From Aplectana chamaeleonis (taxonomy: Eukaryota; Nematoda; Chromadorea; Rhabditida; Cosmocercidae), in the NCBI GenBank assembly GCA_029168955.1, contig JAPDOI010001208.1:145258-209257 (forward strand): a stretch of DNA of 64,000 nucleotides, written 5' to 3'. Position 1 is the first letter of the stretch; every line of letters begins with the position of its first letter. Of this stretch, positions 46,108 through 57,905 are shown piece by piece. A model generated the notes under the pieces. That model was not told where the DNA came from. It ran no database searches and saw nothing but the letters and a program-made list of their open reading frames with translations. Position numbers and translations under genes: made by a program.

Positions 46108-48023
46108 AGACACGATTATTTGCTTCTTTAACAGAAGTTTGCAGTCTTCAATTTTAACAGTCGGCTCTCCTCATAGGCTATTCTCATCGACTCATACCGT
46201 ACCAGAGTCTTATTTTGAGAATCTGAACTAATTCAGCAGACTGTAGAGGTGTTTGTACTACAAACTATGAGATTATATTGTTCGTACTTCTCATTATGTA
46301 CTAAACCTCAAATTTCCGTATTCGACAATTGGGGTATGTGCATGAGGTCCACGCGATAATTTTAGTGTGGTGAATGGACCCGGCTGCGACGGTAGATCGC
46401 CGCGCACGATCAAAGCATTGTTGGCATGTGATACCGCCAACGCCGCACTTCCAGCCGCAATCATCACTCCTGGTCTATTCACCAGACTAATTCTGATACG
46501 GAGACCTTACTACACTTTGATGTTCGAATTTCCTTACGCAGAGTCACGAAATGTGAGTAGCGCCCAATGCAGGATGTGCGCAGTATCCTGAAGAGTCTAT
46601 CGAGCTGTCAGAGTGAAGCTGTAAAAGTCTATCGGCTTCGTTATCTCAACCGCTCTAATTGCCAAGACGTTCCATACACTTTTCGCGGAGTACCGTCTAC
46701 GTAATTATGAGTCCCACGAATTTTTCGAGAGACTGCACACATGAAGTGCTTCTCGCGTTAACTATCGCAGATACTATTATTCTAAGATTGGTTGTTCTCT
46801 GCTCGGCCTAGTAACCGAGCAGAGACAACGAGTTCTAGCTCGTTGAGATATGCTACACTGGTAACGACTATGGCCTAGCAAGAAAAAATGACGTGTGATT
46901 GGGCTCTGACCTAGCAAGGCAAGTTGTTGCGGATGTCGACCCTGGCCAAGAAAGGCAAGTCCCCGCCCCGGAAACGCCGATTTTGTCGTACATAGTCCGG
47001 GACCCGAGCCTATGTACGGCGTTCTCGTGGCCTAGTCAACATTCTATTGTCAGAGATGTGTTATTCTTCGGGTTTTTTCATTCTCATTCAGCAGCGACCT
47101 ATCCACCCACTCGTAAATGTCGGTGACAGCACGTTTGGTAAAAGCAAATCAGACTCTCAATGCGTACTGCTTTTTTAAAGGCCGTGTCCACGATGATTTT
47201 CGTCCCTGAGATTTTCACATAAAACAATGAGTTGGCCTGCAAGTGTTATCAAAATTACGAAGAAACGGCGAGAAACCCATTAAAACGTCGTATTTGAGTG
47301 ACATTATCCTACTACATGGACTAGTTGTCCGGTTGGGTGAGCATGTTCGTACTGGTTGCGACAGGTGAAAATTGGGTCCATCGAAAATAGAAGAATATTT
47401 TTTGCAAAGCAGGATTAGTTAGGGCCCTAAGGAAAGAACGGAGCAATAGAGAGTAGAGAATCGCAAAGGACGGGTCCACGAAAGATTTCATTGTTACAGC
47501 AAACACTTCCTGTGAAACTTAAGAGGCGGGGTGATACTTGAGGATTTCGCGTATTTCTGGTGCGTTTTTCTCAATTTCTACGTCATTTTAGTTCTACTCT
47601 GGGGCCACTTAATCAATATAGCGAATAATCCCAAAACTGAAGATTATCGGTAAGTTCTAAAACGGAAAGTATATCGACCAGAAACGCAAAAATTACGCAA
47701 ACGCTAGCAGAATATTGCCCCGTAAGCTACGCAAAGTGAAAGGTCTTACACTGAAACCTGTGGCGGTCATAAGTCGCGCCGAAACGTTTTCAATTCAGCC
47801 TATCGGTCTGAGTTTATGGGCGGTTAGCTACCACCGACGCCCTCGAGTGCGTGAGTGAGAAGGTGCGATAGACCCACCTGCCTAGCGATGAAGTGATGTT
47901 GAATGAGATCTATTAAGTTGATCAACTGAACTATTTTTATTGTTATGAATGATAAGCCATGCTGAGGGCAATACTTACAGGTGAAAGCTAACGGTCGACG
48001 ACTTAGCGTTAATTGGCCTCGTC
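46108..48023. other. No gene seen; one MITE end
   Basis: TTAAAGGCCGTGTCCACGAT at 47175 is a left terminus of the TTAAAGGCA family, but no matching right end was found. A perfect 12 bp hairpin (CTCTGCTCGG..CCGAGCAGAG) sits at about 46798-46825. ORFs are short and unsupported. Confidence 0.45.
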
Positions 48024-48474
48024 TTAAAGGCAGGGTTTGCGATAAAAACGACTTTTGAGCTCTCTTCATGAGAATGTAGATTTGGCCATCACAAAAGTAA
48101 CAGTAAGTGAAAAAACCCGGAAATTCGCGGGAAAAACGCTCAAAAACAAAGTATAACGGCTAATTACCGGTGTCGGCCGGCCCCCTAATTAACGCGATTT
48201 TCATTAATGCTTGCTTATCCGACATTTATTTTGCGGTTAAAGTAATCAGTAGTCTCCAGAAATGTTCAGAAATTACATTAGAAGCAAAATAAAAGTTGAC
48301 AAAACAGGCTTTTACCCAAATCTCGGTAATTGGGGGCGGGAGGACACCAAGCCATAACTTTCTCCTGAGTGTTTTTTCTCCAATTTTCTACTTATTTTCA
48401 CTTTTGTGATGGCCAGATCTACCATTCTACGGTGATAGCACAACAACCGATTTTATCGAGAACCCTGCCTTTAA
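48024..48474. mobile_element. MITE, TTAAAGGCA family, member 3
   Basis: 451 bp with termini TTAAAGGCAGGGTTTGCGAT and the near-exact reverse complement at the right end. Similar in length to the other two full members. Confidence 0.9.
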
Positions 48475-48798
48475 GTATACTCTGTAGCGTATTTCCCTGA
48501 TAATTCGCACTGCAGTTTGAGTGCACCTCTTACACGTTACTATTCGGGCTTCAAACTAGGCGCAATCTGTTCTCTAATGTCCTGACAAATACGCCCGATG
48601 ATCAGTAAACTGGAATCCTCAGAGAATAGCTTCGCAAACATTATAAACCCACTGCTAAGCGTATCTCAAAGGCCTGCAGGGATACCGAGCCGCATTGTTA
48701 TGTTCAACCTCCTTCAAATGCGCTGTGTGCTGGAAAAAAGCCGTAGTGTAAAGACTGTTTATACTTGCAGCATTCTGTTCACCTGAAAACGAACCCGC

Positions 48799-48958
48799 TC
48801 ACACGATCCATCTCTGCATAAATCCTTCGAAGTCCAGCTCTCTCGTGATACTATTCTGCACCCGTCCAAAAAGGCGCTGAAACTCCTCTTCGATAAAAGT
48901 GAATCTTCCCTGATAATTCCTCCCCCCATCGAGGCCCCTTTTATTCCCACTTAGGTCA
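48799..48958 (-). CDS. Possible unique C-terminal end of a repeat-containing ORF
   Basis: The minus-strand frame of the 42 bp minisatellite stays open beyond the repeats through GRFTFIEEEFQRLFGRVQNS and ends at a stop near 48799. The tail has normal-looking amphipathic composition. If the minisatellite is coding, this would be its C-terminus. I recognise no family, and there is no evidence of a start or splice partner. Confidence 0.25.
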
Positions 48959-48959
48959 C

Positions 48960-49975
48960 ACCAACTTTTCCTGGCGCTCTGCTCACTACCAGCTGGGTCC
49001 CGCACACTTTCCCCGGCGTTTGGCGCATTCCCATATGTGTCCCGCACGCTTTCTCCGGCGCTATGCTCACTACTACTTGGGTCACGCACACTTTTACCGG
49101 CGCTAGGCGCCCTCCCATTTGGGTCCCGCTCCCGTTTCCCGGCGCTTAGCACGTTCCCACTTGGGTCCTGCCCGCTCTTCCTGCCGCTCTGCTCACTCCC
49201 AGCTGGGTCCCGGCACTAATTCCGGCGCTTGGCGCCCTCCCATTTGGGTCCCGCTACCGTTTCCCGGCGCTTGGCGCTTTCCCAGTTGGGTCCCACACAC
49301 TCTTCCCGGCGCTTGGCGCACTTCCATGTGGGTCCCGTACAGATTCTTCGACGCTTTGCACACTCCCAGTTGGTTCCCATACACGTTCGTCGACGCTTGG
49401 CGCACTTCCACTTGGGTCCCGCAAACTTCTCTCGGCGCTTGGCGCACTTCCATGTGGGTCCCACACACTTTCCTCGGCGCCCTGCTCACTCCCAGTCGGG
49501 TCTCGCACGTTCGTCGACGCTTGGCGCATTCCCGGTTGGGTCCCACACACTTTTCCCGGCGCTTGGCGCACTCCCATGCGGGTCCCGTACGCGTTCTCCG
49601 ACGCTCTGCGCACTCCCAGTTGGGTCCCATACACGTCCGTCGACGCTTGGCGCACTCCCAGACTGGTCCCAACCGCTTTTCCCGACGCTTGGCGCACTTC
49701 CACGTGGGTCCCGTATACGTTCTCCGACGCTCTGCGCACTCCCGGTTGGGTCCCGCACATTTTTGCCGGCGCCCTGCTTACTGCTAGTTGGGTCTTATAC
49801 ACGCTTGTCGATGCTTGGCGCACTTCAACGAGGGTCCCACACATTTCTCTCGGCGCTTGGCGCACTTCCACGAGGGTCCCGCGCACTTTTCCTGGCGCTT
49901 GGCGCACCGCGGGTGCCACACATTTCTCTCGGAGCTTGGCGCACCTCTCCAGGGTCCCGCACACGTTCCTGCTCA
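48960..49975. repeat. 42 bp minisatellite, about 24 copies, open in several frames
   Basis: Units of the type CGGCGCTTGGCGCACTCCCA followed by TGNGGGTCCCGTACACNTTCTC repeat every 42 bp. Because 42 is divisible by three, long ORFs run in several frames: plus frames of 222 and 255 codons (49119-49787, 49229-49996) and a minus frame of 240 codons (49254-49976) reading 14-residue units of the type GSAPSAGKSVRDPH. Units vary at several positions, yet stops are rare. Confidence 0.93.
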
Positions 49976-50256
49976 CTACCAGGAGTGCGATTCTGATAGA
50001 TTTTTGAGTTTTTCGGGTAATTTACTGCCACTTGCTGGAAAAATACCTTTCTGCTGGAAAACGGAAGTATTCTGGAGAATTACATGGAAAATCGGGAGAT
50101 TCACGGGGCCAACTACCCTAATTTATCAGTAATCTGGCAGATTTTCTGTCGGATCAGCACCTAGGAGGAATTCTGTGGTAAAAACCAGCATTTACTAGTA
50201 ATTGGAAGTAAACCGCTCGTAATTCGGAAGTAAACCACCAGAAAATTTTCTGCTGA

Positions 50257-53178
50257 GTAACTGTTGGTGCGCCGGCGAGCGCGCTTTTCGAGAAGCTTCT
50301 TCCTTCTTTCTTCGTTTTTCTTGGTGCTTTTTCTTGGTTTTGCTGCAGTTCTGGTGTAATTTCTCATAGCGTTTTTGGCTCATTTTCGCATGCATTTTTA
50401 TAGACCATTGCTGCTAATCATTTCAGGCCATCTGAAAGAAGGTTGAGCTCATCAGACTCAACAATACACTACGGGTCTCTATTTCGGTACCGTTGTTTTT
50501 GACTTAATGATGTGCGCAATTCCTTCGAGCACCTCAGCTTCTTCTTCTTTCCGTGCCTCCGCCTGCAAGGCGCTCGCGAAGCTCACCAGGCTCATACTGT
50601 AACTGTTGGTGCGCCGGCGAGCGCGCTTTTCGAGAAGCTTCTTCCTTCTTTCTTCGTTTTTCTTGGTTCTTTTTCTTGGTTTAGCCGCAGTTCTAGTGTA
50701 ATTTCTCATAGCGTTTTTTGTTCATTTTCGCATGCATTTTTATAGACCATTGCTGTTAATCATTTCAGGCCATCTGAAAGAAGGTTGAGCTCATCAGACT
50801 CAACAATACACTACGGGTCTCTATTTTGCAAGCCTCAATTTTGGTTCCGTTGTTTTTAACTTAATGATGTGCGCCATTCCTTCGAGCACCTCAGCTTCTT
50901 CTTCTTTCCGTGCCTCCGCCTGCAAGGCGCTCGCGAAGCTCACCAGGCTCATATTGTAACTGTTGGTGCGCCGGCGAGCGCGCTTTTCGAGAAGCTTCTT
51001 CCTTCTTTCTTCGTTTTTCTTGGTGCTTTTTCTTGGTTTTGCTGCAGTTCTAGTGTAATTTCTCATAGCGTTTTTTGTTCATTTTCGAATGCATTTTTAT
51101 AGACCATTGCTGTTAATCATTTCAGGCCATCTGAAAGAAGGTTGAGCTCATCAGACTCAACAATACACTACGGGTCTCTATTTTGCAAGCCTCAATTTTG
51201 GTTCCGTTGTTTTTAACTTAATGATGTGAGCCATTCCTTCGAGCACCTCAGCTTCTTCTTCTTTCCGTGCCTCCGCCTGCAATGCGCTCGCGAAGCTCAA
51301 CAGGCTCATATTGTAACTGTTGGTGCGCCGGCGAGCGCGCTTTTCGAGAAGCTTCTTCCTTCTTTCTTCGTTTTTCTTGGTGCTTTTTCTTGGTTTTGCT
51401 GCAGTTCTAGGGTAATTTCTCATACCGTTTTTTGTTCATTTTCGAATGCATTTTTACAGACCATTGCTGTTAATCATTTCAGGCCATCTGAAAGAAGGTT
51501 GAGCTCATCAAACTCAACAATACACTACGGGTCTCTATTTTGCAAGCCTCAATTTTGGTTCCGTTGTTTTTAACTTAATGATGTGCGCCATTCCTTCGAG
51601 CACCTCAGCTTCTTCTTCTTTCCGTGCCTCCGCCTGCAAGGCGCTCGCGAAGCTCACCAGGCTCATATTGTAACTGTTGGTGCGCCGGCGAGCGCGCTTT
51701 TCGAGAAGCTTCTTCCTTCTTTCTTCGTTTTTCTTGGTTCTTTTTCTTGGTTTTGCTGCAGTTCTAGTGTAATTTCTCATAGCGTTTTTTGTTCATTTTC
51801 GCATGCATTTTTATAGACCATTGCTGTTAATCATTTCAGGCCATCTGAAAGAAGGTTGAGCTCATCAGACTCAACAATACACTACGGGTCTCTATTTTGC
51901 AAGCCTCAATTTTGGTTCCGTTGTTTTTAACTTAATGATGTGCGCCATTCCTTCGAGCACCTCAGCTTCTTCTTCTTTCCGTGTCTCCACCTGCAAGGCG
52001 CTCGCGAAAGCTCACCAGGCTCAAATTGTAACTGTTGGTGCGCCGGCGAGCGCTTTCGAAGCTTCTTCCTTCTTTCTTCGTTTTCTTGGTTCTTTTTCTT
52101 GGTTTTGCTGCAGTTCTAGTGTAATTTCTCATAGCATTTTGTTCATTTTCGCATGCATTTTTATAGACCATTGCTGTCAATCATTTCAGGCCATCTGAAA
52201 GAAGGTTGAGCTCATCAGACTAAACAATACACTACGGGTCTCTATTTTGCAAGCCTCAATTTTGGTTCCGTTGTTTTTAACTTAATGATGTGAGCCATTC
52301 CTTCGAGCACCTCAGCTTCTTCTTCTTTCCGTGCCTCCGCCTGCAATGCGCTCGCGAAGCTCACCAGGCTCATATTGTAACTGTTGGTGCGCCGGCGAGC
52401 GCGCTTTTCGAGAAGCTTCTTCCTTCTTTCTTCGTTTTTCTTGGTGCTTTTTCTTGGTTTTGCTGCAGTTCTAGTGTAATTTCTCATAGCGTTTTTTGTT
52501 CATTTTCGAATGCATTTTTATAGACCATTGCTGTTAATCATTTCAGGCCATCTGAAAGAAGGTTGAGCTCATCAGACTCAACAATACACTACATGTCTCT
52601 ACTATGAAAGCCTCAATTTTGGTTCCGTTGTTTTTTACTTAATGATGTGCGCCATTCCTTCGAGCACCTCAGCTTCCGTGCCTCCGCCTGCAAGGCGCTC
52701 GCGAAGCTCACCAGGCTCATATTGTAACTGTTGGTGCGCCGGCGAGCGCGCTTTCGAAGCTTCTTCCCTTCTTTCTTCGTTTTTCTTGGTTCTTTTTCTT
52801 GGTTTTGCTGCAGTTCTAGTGTAATTTCTCATAGCGTTTTTTGTTCATTTTCGCATGCATTTTTATAGACCATTGCTGTTAATCATTTCAGGCCATCTGA
52901 AAGAAGGTTGAGCTCATCAGACTCAACAATACACTACGGGTCTCTATTTTGCAAGCCTCAATTTTGGTTCCGTTGTTTTTAATTTAATGATGTGCGCCAT
53001 TCCTTAGAGCAACTCAGCTTCTTCTTCTTTCCGTGCCTCCGCCTGCAAGGCGCTCGCGAAGCTCACCAGGCTCATATTGTAACTTTTGGTGCGCCGGCGA
53101 GCGCGCTTTTCGAGAAGCTTCTTCCTTCTTTCTTCGTTTTTCTTGGTTCTTTTTCTTGGTTTTGCTGCAGTTCTAGTG
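50257..53178. repeat. Satellite array, 357 bp unit, ~8.2 copies
   Basis: Head-to-tail units marked by ATGATGTGHGCMATTCCTT near 50507, 50864, 51221, 51578, 51935, 52285, 52642 and 52987; spacing is 357 bp except for shorter units of 350 and 345. Most units hold, on the minus strand, an 81-codon ORF of the type MRNYTRTAAKPRK... then LEKRARRRTNSY, and SFASALQAEARKEEEAEVLE, a very basic then very acidic helix-like peptide. Two units have frameshifts that break the ORF. 357 is divisible by three, but a stop ends each ORF within its unit. Confidence 0.95.
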
Positions 53179-53221
53179 GGTCGACTTATAGTACCGTGAA
53201 GCTCGTAGAGAACTTACCCCC

Positions 53222-53380
53222 TTGAACTGCAGCAACATGAGCGAAAAGAACGACTCCAAGCAGAGAAATGGGCATGGTTCTAAAAGGAAAAAAACCGTTA
53301 GGACTGTATTTCAAGCAATTTCAACACTACTTCAGATAATCTACAGTGGCGTCGAACAAGGCCGTGAACAACAAACAAGG
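53222..53380 (+). CDS. Possible first exon, unrecognised
   Basis: ATG at 53237 opens MSEKNDSKQRNGHGSKRKK.. and runs open for about 48 codons to a plausible donor (ACAAG|GTACTT). The peptide is basic then hydrophobic (TVFQAISTLLQIIYSG). No partner exon was found. Confidence 0.2.
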
Positions 53381-53399
53381 TACTTATCGCATAACAAAA

Positions 53400-54916
53400 A
53401 GGATTAACAAGGATTTGCTCTCATGAGCGCGTATCCTCTGTTTCGGAGAGCAAATTTAGTTTGTTTCCTCGCTTGCTTCTGCGGTTCGAGTTGAGAGAGA
53501 GGAAGAAAGTGTATGGGGAGAGGGAGGTTCAGCATACGCGCGCACACGGCCGCGATCAACAGCAGTAAATTTCACTCCAAAATAGAGGATATGTTGTTCG
53601 GCTAGACACTGCTACTTTTGCGGGCATAAATACAGGGAAATGGAGGTAATGTTCTTATCGCAGCGAAATTCCGCTCCGCAGTAGCGGACAGCCGCTGTTG
53701 CAGCACGCAGCACGGACTCCAACGCAGCCTTTTTAGCAGATACCGGGTCGCCTGAAAATTCATTGAATTCTACTCAGGCACTCGTGGGGCACGGTTCGCC
53801 ACACTTTTGAGGCCGAAAAGGCGATCCGCTGATCTTGAGGCAGTTATTCGACCATCCGCGCCCGTTCTCGACCGTGACGCAGATTCTCGACTGCGAGCCG
53901 TCTACAAACATCGGCCCTTGCATCCATCCCCCAAGCAGTTGCTCGATCATTGTTTAGACAAGAGCATTGACAATGCTGATGGCATAAAAGGCTCCTCATC
54001 TCACCGTGTGCCTAAGTCGAGGTAGTACCCAACTGTGGGTCCATCTCCCCACGGTTTGCAGCGGGGTGTACCCCACTGCGAACAGTGGTGGGTCAACATT
54101 CCCTTCGTGGGGATCCCAACAGGGATGATCCTTGTGGAATGTCCCCGAGGTCCCCTGTGCAACCCCGGAAAGGCCGAAAATGGACATGACAGTTTTTGAG
54201 TTGCTTACGGACAAATTTCTGGCCACACGGGGCTGCTGACGTACAGGATTCACCGGAGGACCTTTTGACATCGATGCGCTGATGGGAATCGCTACTGGGC
54301 GGCTAATGATGCGACCCCCCCCCGGTGTGCCTGAGTATCCACTAGCACCATTTCCGACACTTAGGACCATGGAATTAATATCTTCCGGGAGAATATTCCG
54401 ATTAGGGGCATAGCGAAATTCGCCTCACATTTTCACTGATGGGTGAGGCTGGAACCTTAGTGGTCTAGTAAATTTCTTGTCTGGAAAATGGTCTACACAT
54501 TGATTTTTCCGTCAAATCCTGATAAATTAGCGGTGGGCAATCAGCTATAAAACGGGGGAGCGATCATAGCTGATCCGTGCGTGCTGCATAGCGGCCGGTG
54601 AGCGTCGCGCGCTGTCCGATGGGCGGAGGCGGCAGCGGCTCGTATGCACGCTAGTGAGCAATGTCGTGGACCCATACAACCACAAAGTAATACGACATAT
54701 GTATGTGAGAGCGTGATCAAAGGCTAGCGATTGCACAGAGGAGGTGAAGAAGACGACTACCTACGGGCATTGATCGTGTGCAATTGAAACAGGTGACGGT
54801 GATTGGGGCCAATACGTGGAACATGTCGGTCAGATCGTGTCACAGATGTGTCTGAACGTGTTTTTCGCCGCGGACAGTCAAGCCTCCGGTTTAATAGCGT
54901 TGCACAGGTTCTTGAC
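53400..54916. other. No gene supported
   Basis: A minus ORF of 124 codons (53996-54370) and short plus ORFs are present. Composition is GC-rich with locally repeated CCCCAC/GTGGGG motifs. I recognise no domain. Confidence 0.35.
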
Positions 54917-55081
54917 GCCGATGATGTGTCGGACGTCTGGCCACTGGAATTCTGATGTGGTGTTGTGTTGCTGACTGAGCGCGTGCCATAAGCCTTAGTG
55001 AGCGCTGTGGATGTACTTCAGGACTCCAGTGATTTCGAATTCTGTTGACTCTTTTGAAAGGATTGATTTTGAGGGCCGATC
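54917..55081 (-). mobile_element. Copy of the 165 bp envelope-derived module
   Basis: Identical to 3557-3721 except at two positions. On its left is unique sequence; on its right it directly follows codons of an SBF-like exon. Neither flank resembles the retroelement, so it is a detached fragment. Confidence 0.92.
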
Positions 55082-55229
55082 TTGGGCGCATTGCTTGCAG
55101 CAAGTTTCTCAACGACTCTTTCATTCGCTGCGTTGTCGGGTACGTGATTGGGATGAATTCAGCGTTCCTGCCACCTCGGTAAATCTTCGATTGGGCCTTC
55201 TTCACTAAAATATAGAGATTCCTACGCAT
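55082..55229 (-). pseudogene. SBF/MTMR5/13-like gene, exon piece after the phosphatase-like domain
   Basis: Minus-strand codons RNLYILVKKAQSKIYRGGRN, then EFIPITYPTTQRMKESLRNL and LQAMRP. By order and spacing this resembles the segment of SBF1/SBF2 (MTMR5/MTMR13) in which an LYILGDKAQLKG-like stretch is followed by a VKASFKKLLKAC-like helix in the inactive phosphatase-like domain. The coding sequence stops being recognisable exactly where the 165 bp envelope module begins. This suggests that the insertion or rearrangement broke the gene. Confidence 0.65.
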
Positions 55230-55440
55230 TGGGCGTCAAATAGCATTTTGGGATGAACTCTCCAGCTGCCAATCAGCGGATAATATCGATGAGTTCAATT
55301 AAATCTTTGGGTCTACCATAACTGAACGTTGGGTACTCGGCTTTTCACCACTGCTTCAATCCGATGGAGTATATTGTTCGAAATTGGCTGTCTGACTGCG
55401 ACGACGAGCTTCTGGCGTACCCGAAGCAACCGAAAAGCCA

Positions 55441-55728
55441 TCAGCTGAAAGAAGGCTTTCGTTCGCTAAAAACTATCACTAGACACAACGGTCGAACTTT
55501 TTCGAGTCCTCCCAACGTCGTTACTGATTCGCTCGCCATTTTGATCTTCTGGACGATTTTACTCGCCGTGAAACCACTTCCTCTAATCAGCAGAGCTCCA
55601 GTTTCATTCGCCCATGTGATCACTGGGAGCCGCCCATTCTTGAAGCTTTGAGCGATCTCTGCGATGTGGTTGTCGCCCACTGACGATGGAACGACGAACG
55701 CCGAGGGGTAGCTTTTAACCGTGTCGTC
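55441..55728 (-). CDS. SBF/MTMR5/13-like gene, phosphatase-like domain exon
   Basis: After acceptor GCTGATTAG the minus strand reads SYPSAFVVPSSVGDNHIAEI, then QSFKNGRLPVITWANETGAL and LIRGSGFTASKIVQKIK. This matches the myotubularin-family block (SYP..LVVP...D..L..V...R..RFPVV.WR....A.LLRSGG..GK), most like the SBF/MTMR5/13 pseudophosphatases, which act as partners of active myotubularins in phosphoinositide turnover. The exon end is uncertain; the frame stays open to about 55441. A LINE sits immediately upstream in the intron (55745-56855). Confidence 0.75.
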   Translation of the reverse strand, partial: DDTVKSYPSAFVVPSSVGDNHIAEIAQSFKNGRLPVITWANETGALLIRGSGFTASKIVQKIKMASESVTTLGGLEKVRPLCLVIVFSERKPSFS

Positions 55729-55744
55729 CTAATCAGCATTCACG

Positions 55745-56855
55745 TCCGAAATTCTAAGGGCCAAACTCGCTTCATCCAATCGTATTCGTTCATAGTGTCA
55801 TCAGCGGTGTTCCTCAGGGAGGAGTCCCGTCACCTATACTTTTTAACATCTATTCAGCAGAAGTACCAAAGCTGCTAGAAAAAGATGGTATACCTTGTGA
55901 ACAGTATGCAGACGACCTGAAAATTTACGGCGGTGTCTCACGGGTCGACGGCACAACGGCTATGCAGTCAGCGGTTGATAACTTGGTTACATGGTCTCGA
56001 GAACGGGAGCTCTCATTGTCTCCAGGGAAAACATTGCATCTAAGAATAGTTTCCTCTGAAACACCACCGACATACCATTTGGATACTAGTTCTAATAACC
56101 CGATCAAATCAGCCAAGAGATCTAGGTTTTGTTGGATTTTTCAGCTCACTATGATATAATGTGTAAAAAGGCTATGATACGAACGTTTCACATATTCAAG
56201 GCGTTATCCACAAAAGATAGAAATGTTCCTATCAAAGCGTATATAACTTATATACGACCACTAGTCGAATGGGGTTGCACGGTGTTCAATCCATCTGGGA
56301 AAAGAGATATTAACAAAGTCGAGAAAATACAAAGCAACTTCACAAGGAAGATCTTTGTCAAATCTGAAGGCTATCAATACTCTAGTATCCCACCATCTAC
56401 GGACAGGAACTCTATTCTAGGATTACCAACATTGGAATCAAGAAGGAGGGTATACGATGCATGTACGGTTCACAAAATCATTCATCACATGTTGAAAGTT
56501 AATGCTACTGAGTTTTACACGTATATCCCTTCGATCACCCAAGGAGGACAATTGAAAATCTCCTACCGTAAACCGAAATCCAGATACACAGCCGTTAGTT
56601 TCACAGCCCGAACAGGATCACTTTTTATCACTTTGAGCAAAACAGTAGGCGCGTCGTGTAGAACAACCGCTTTCAAGCGCCGCATCGAAAGGAAGCTGCT
56701 AAGGCCATGCATATCTAAGAATGTAATGTTTGATATCGCCCTTCAATTAAGTCCAAGTGATAAGGTATGCTCCCTTATACATAGGTCTCATTCATGTTTT
56801 CCCACGATTGTCTTGCACATCGTATTGAAATGAATAAATAAATAATTGAATAGTC
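55745..56855 (+). mobile_element. 5'-truncated CR1-like LINE in an SBF intron
   Basis: Plus strand: ISGVPQGGVPSPILFNIYSA, YADD at 55905-55916 (EQYADDLKIYGG), a frame change near 56130, then KALSTKDRNVPIKAYITYIR, RPLVEWGCTVFNPSGKRD, KVEKIQSNFTRKIF, LGLPTLESRRRVYD and a tail ending TGAAATGAATAAATAAATAAT. The motifs and the short AATA-type 3' repeat suit CR1-group LINEs. Only the C-terminal RT half remains. It lies antisense to, and between exons of, the SBF-like gene. Confidence 0.88.
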
Positions 56856-56939
56856 ATACAAATGATGATGATGCACTTCAGACGCGTTCGGTAGGATCGT
56901 TTCGTCCGCAGCGTCGGATGTATTCAGATTTTCGCCATT

Positions 56940-57859
56940 AGACGTCAATGTGTCGCACTTTTGACAGACTTTTCCTCAACGTTAATCTCCGTGACGGCGA
57001 TGGCCAATATTTAGAACTGCTTTCGGACCTACGTCGGGATTCGGAGATTCTTCTTGGCAAGCGAATTATCGAATTCAGAATGCTGGACCTTCTCTTCGTA
57101 CCGACTGCTGACTTTGATGTTAAGAGGTCGCTTACACTATCGTACGCAAAAGGCCATGAGGTATTTCCCTCGTCCAACGCAGACTTGACAGAGTATCCGA
57201 GAATATTTTGGCGTCAGTTGTGCTTACCTCCTCAAAGAACGCGATTTTAAGCAATTGGAAACACGATGTCCAAATCTGAAGGGCATCATGGAGACCTTTA
57301 GCGATTTGTAAGGGGATTTCATGCAGCTGGATTGCAGATCCTCATAGTTCAAGCTCTCCTCCTTTACCAACGTCATTATTGGTGCAGACACCACTATGAT
57401 ATCGGCTCTGCGCTATGGATTCGTCGCGCCACCTTTGAAAAATCATACGATGATTCGAAATGTAAAGAGTTCCTTCAGCCGGCAATTAGCGCATATTGCT
57501 CTGTTCATTCTCCTGATTCGCAGACGTCCCTCGGCGAGAATAATGCAACGTAAGCCATCATGGAGAATTTTCTCCGATGGAAGAAGAACAGGCCTATGAT
57601 ATTCCACCTTGGATGGGGGCGATAACTTTAGACTTCCCGCAAAAACTTGATGAAGGTTATCCACATGATCTGATATCTGCTTAGGGATCTCCTTAATCAA
57701 TTCTTGAGTACGGAACAAAGAAATATCTCCCGCTGAGAATATGCGATCCACGACCATCCTCATCCGCTCCATAACCTCATACTTCTCGCCATTTTCATAC
57801 TCAGAAAAATCGCCGCATTCAATGCGTGTCGAATATGCATTCAACTCGAGTGACCACAC
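56940..57859 (-). pseudogene. SBF/MTMR5/13-like gene, GRAM region with frameshifts
   Basis: Minus strand, high to low coordinates: ISDHVDNLHQVFAGSLKLSP, VLLPSEKILHDGLRCIILAE (the entry to the PH-GRAM domain), a broken stretch with IIVVSAPIMTLVKEESL, then KGLHDALQIWTSCFQLLKIA and FFEEVSTTDAKIFSDTLSSL, the end of the GRAM domain, and finally a Ser/Arg-rich segment (SVSDLLTSKSAVGTKRRSSI). Order and spacing match SBF1/SBF2, but at least three frame changes and a stop are needed to read through. No introns are evident within the block. It is either a decaying gene or one with several one-base assembly errors. Confidence 0.7.
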
Positions 57860-57905
57860 CCATCGAAAGGTTCTATCTTAGGACACATGCTCCAAACAGC
57901 AGCAC

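Noticed and set aside
46793..46830. Perfect hairpin as a possible microRNA or terminator
   Set aside because: The stem is about 10-12 bp, too short for a pre-miRNA, and rho-independent terminators are not expected in this genome.
53996..54370. Minus ORF of 124 codons
   Set aside because: GC-rich and repetitive; no recognisable motif, and no evidence of a start or partner exon beyond an ATG.
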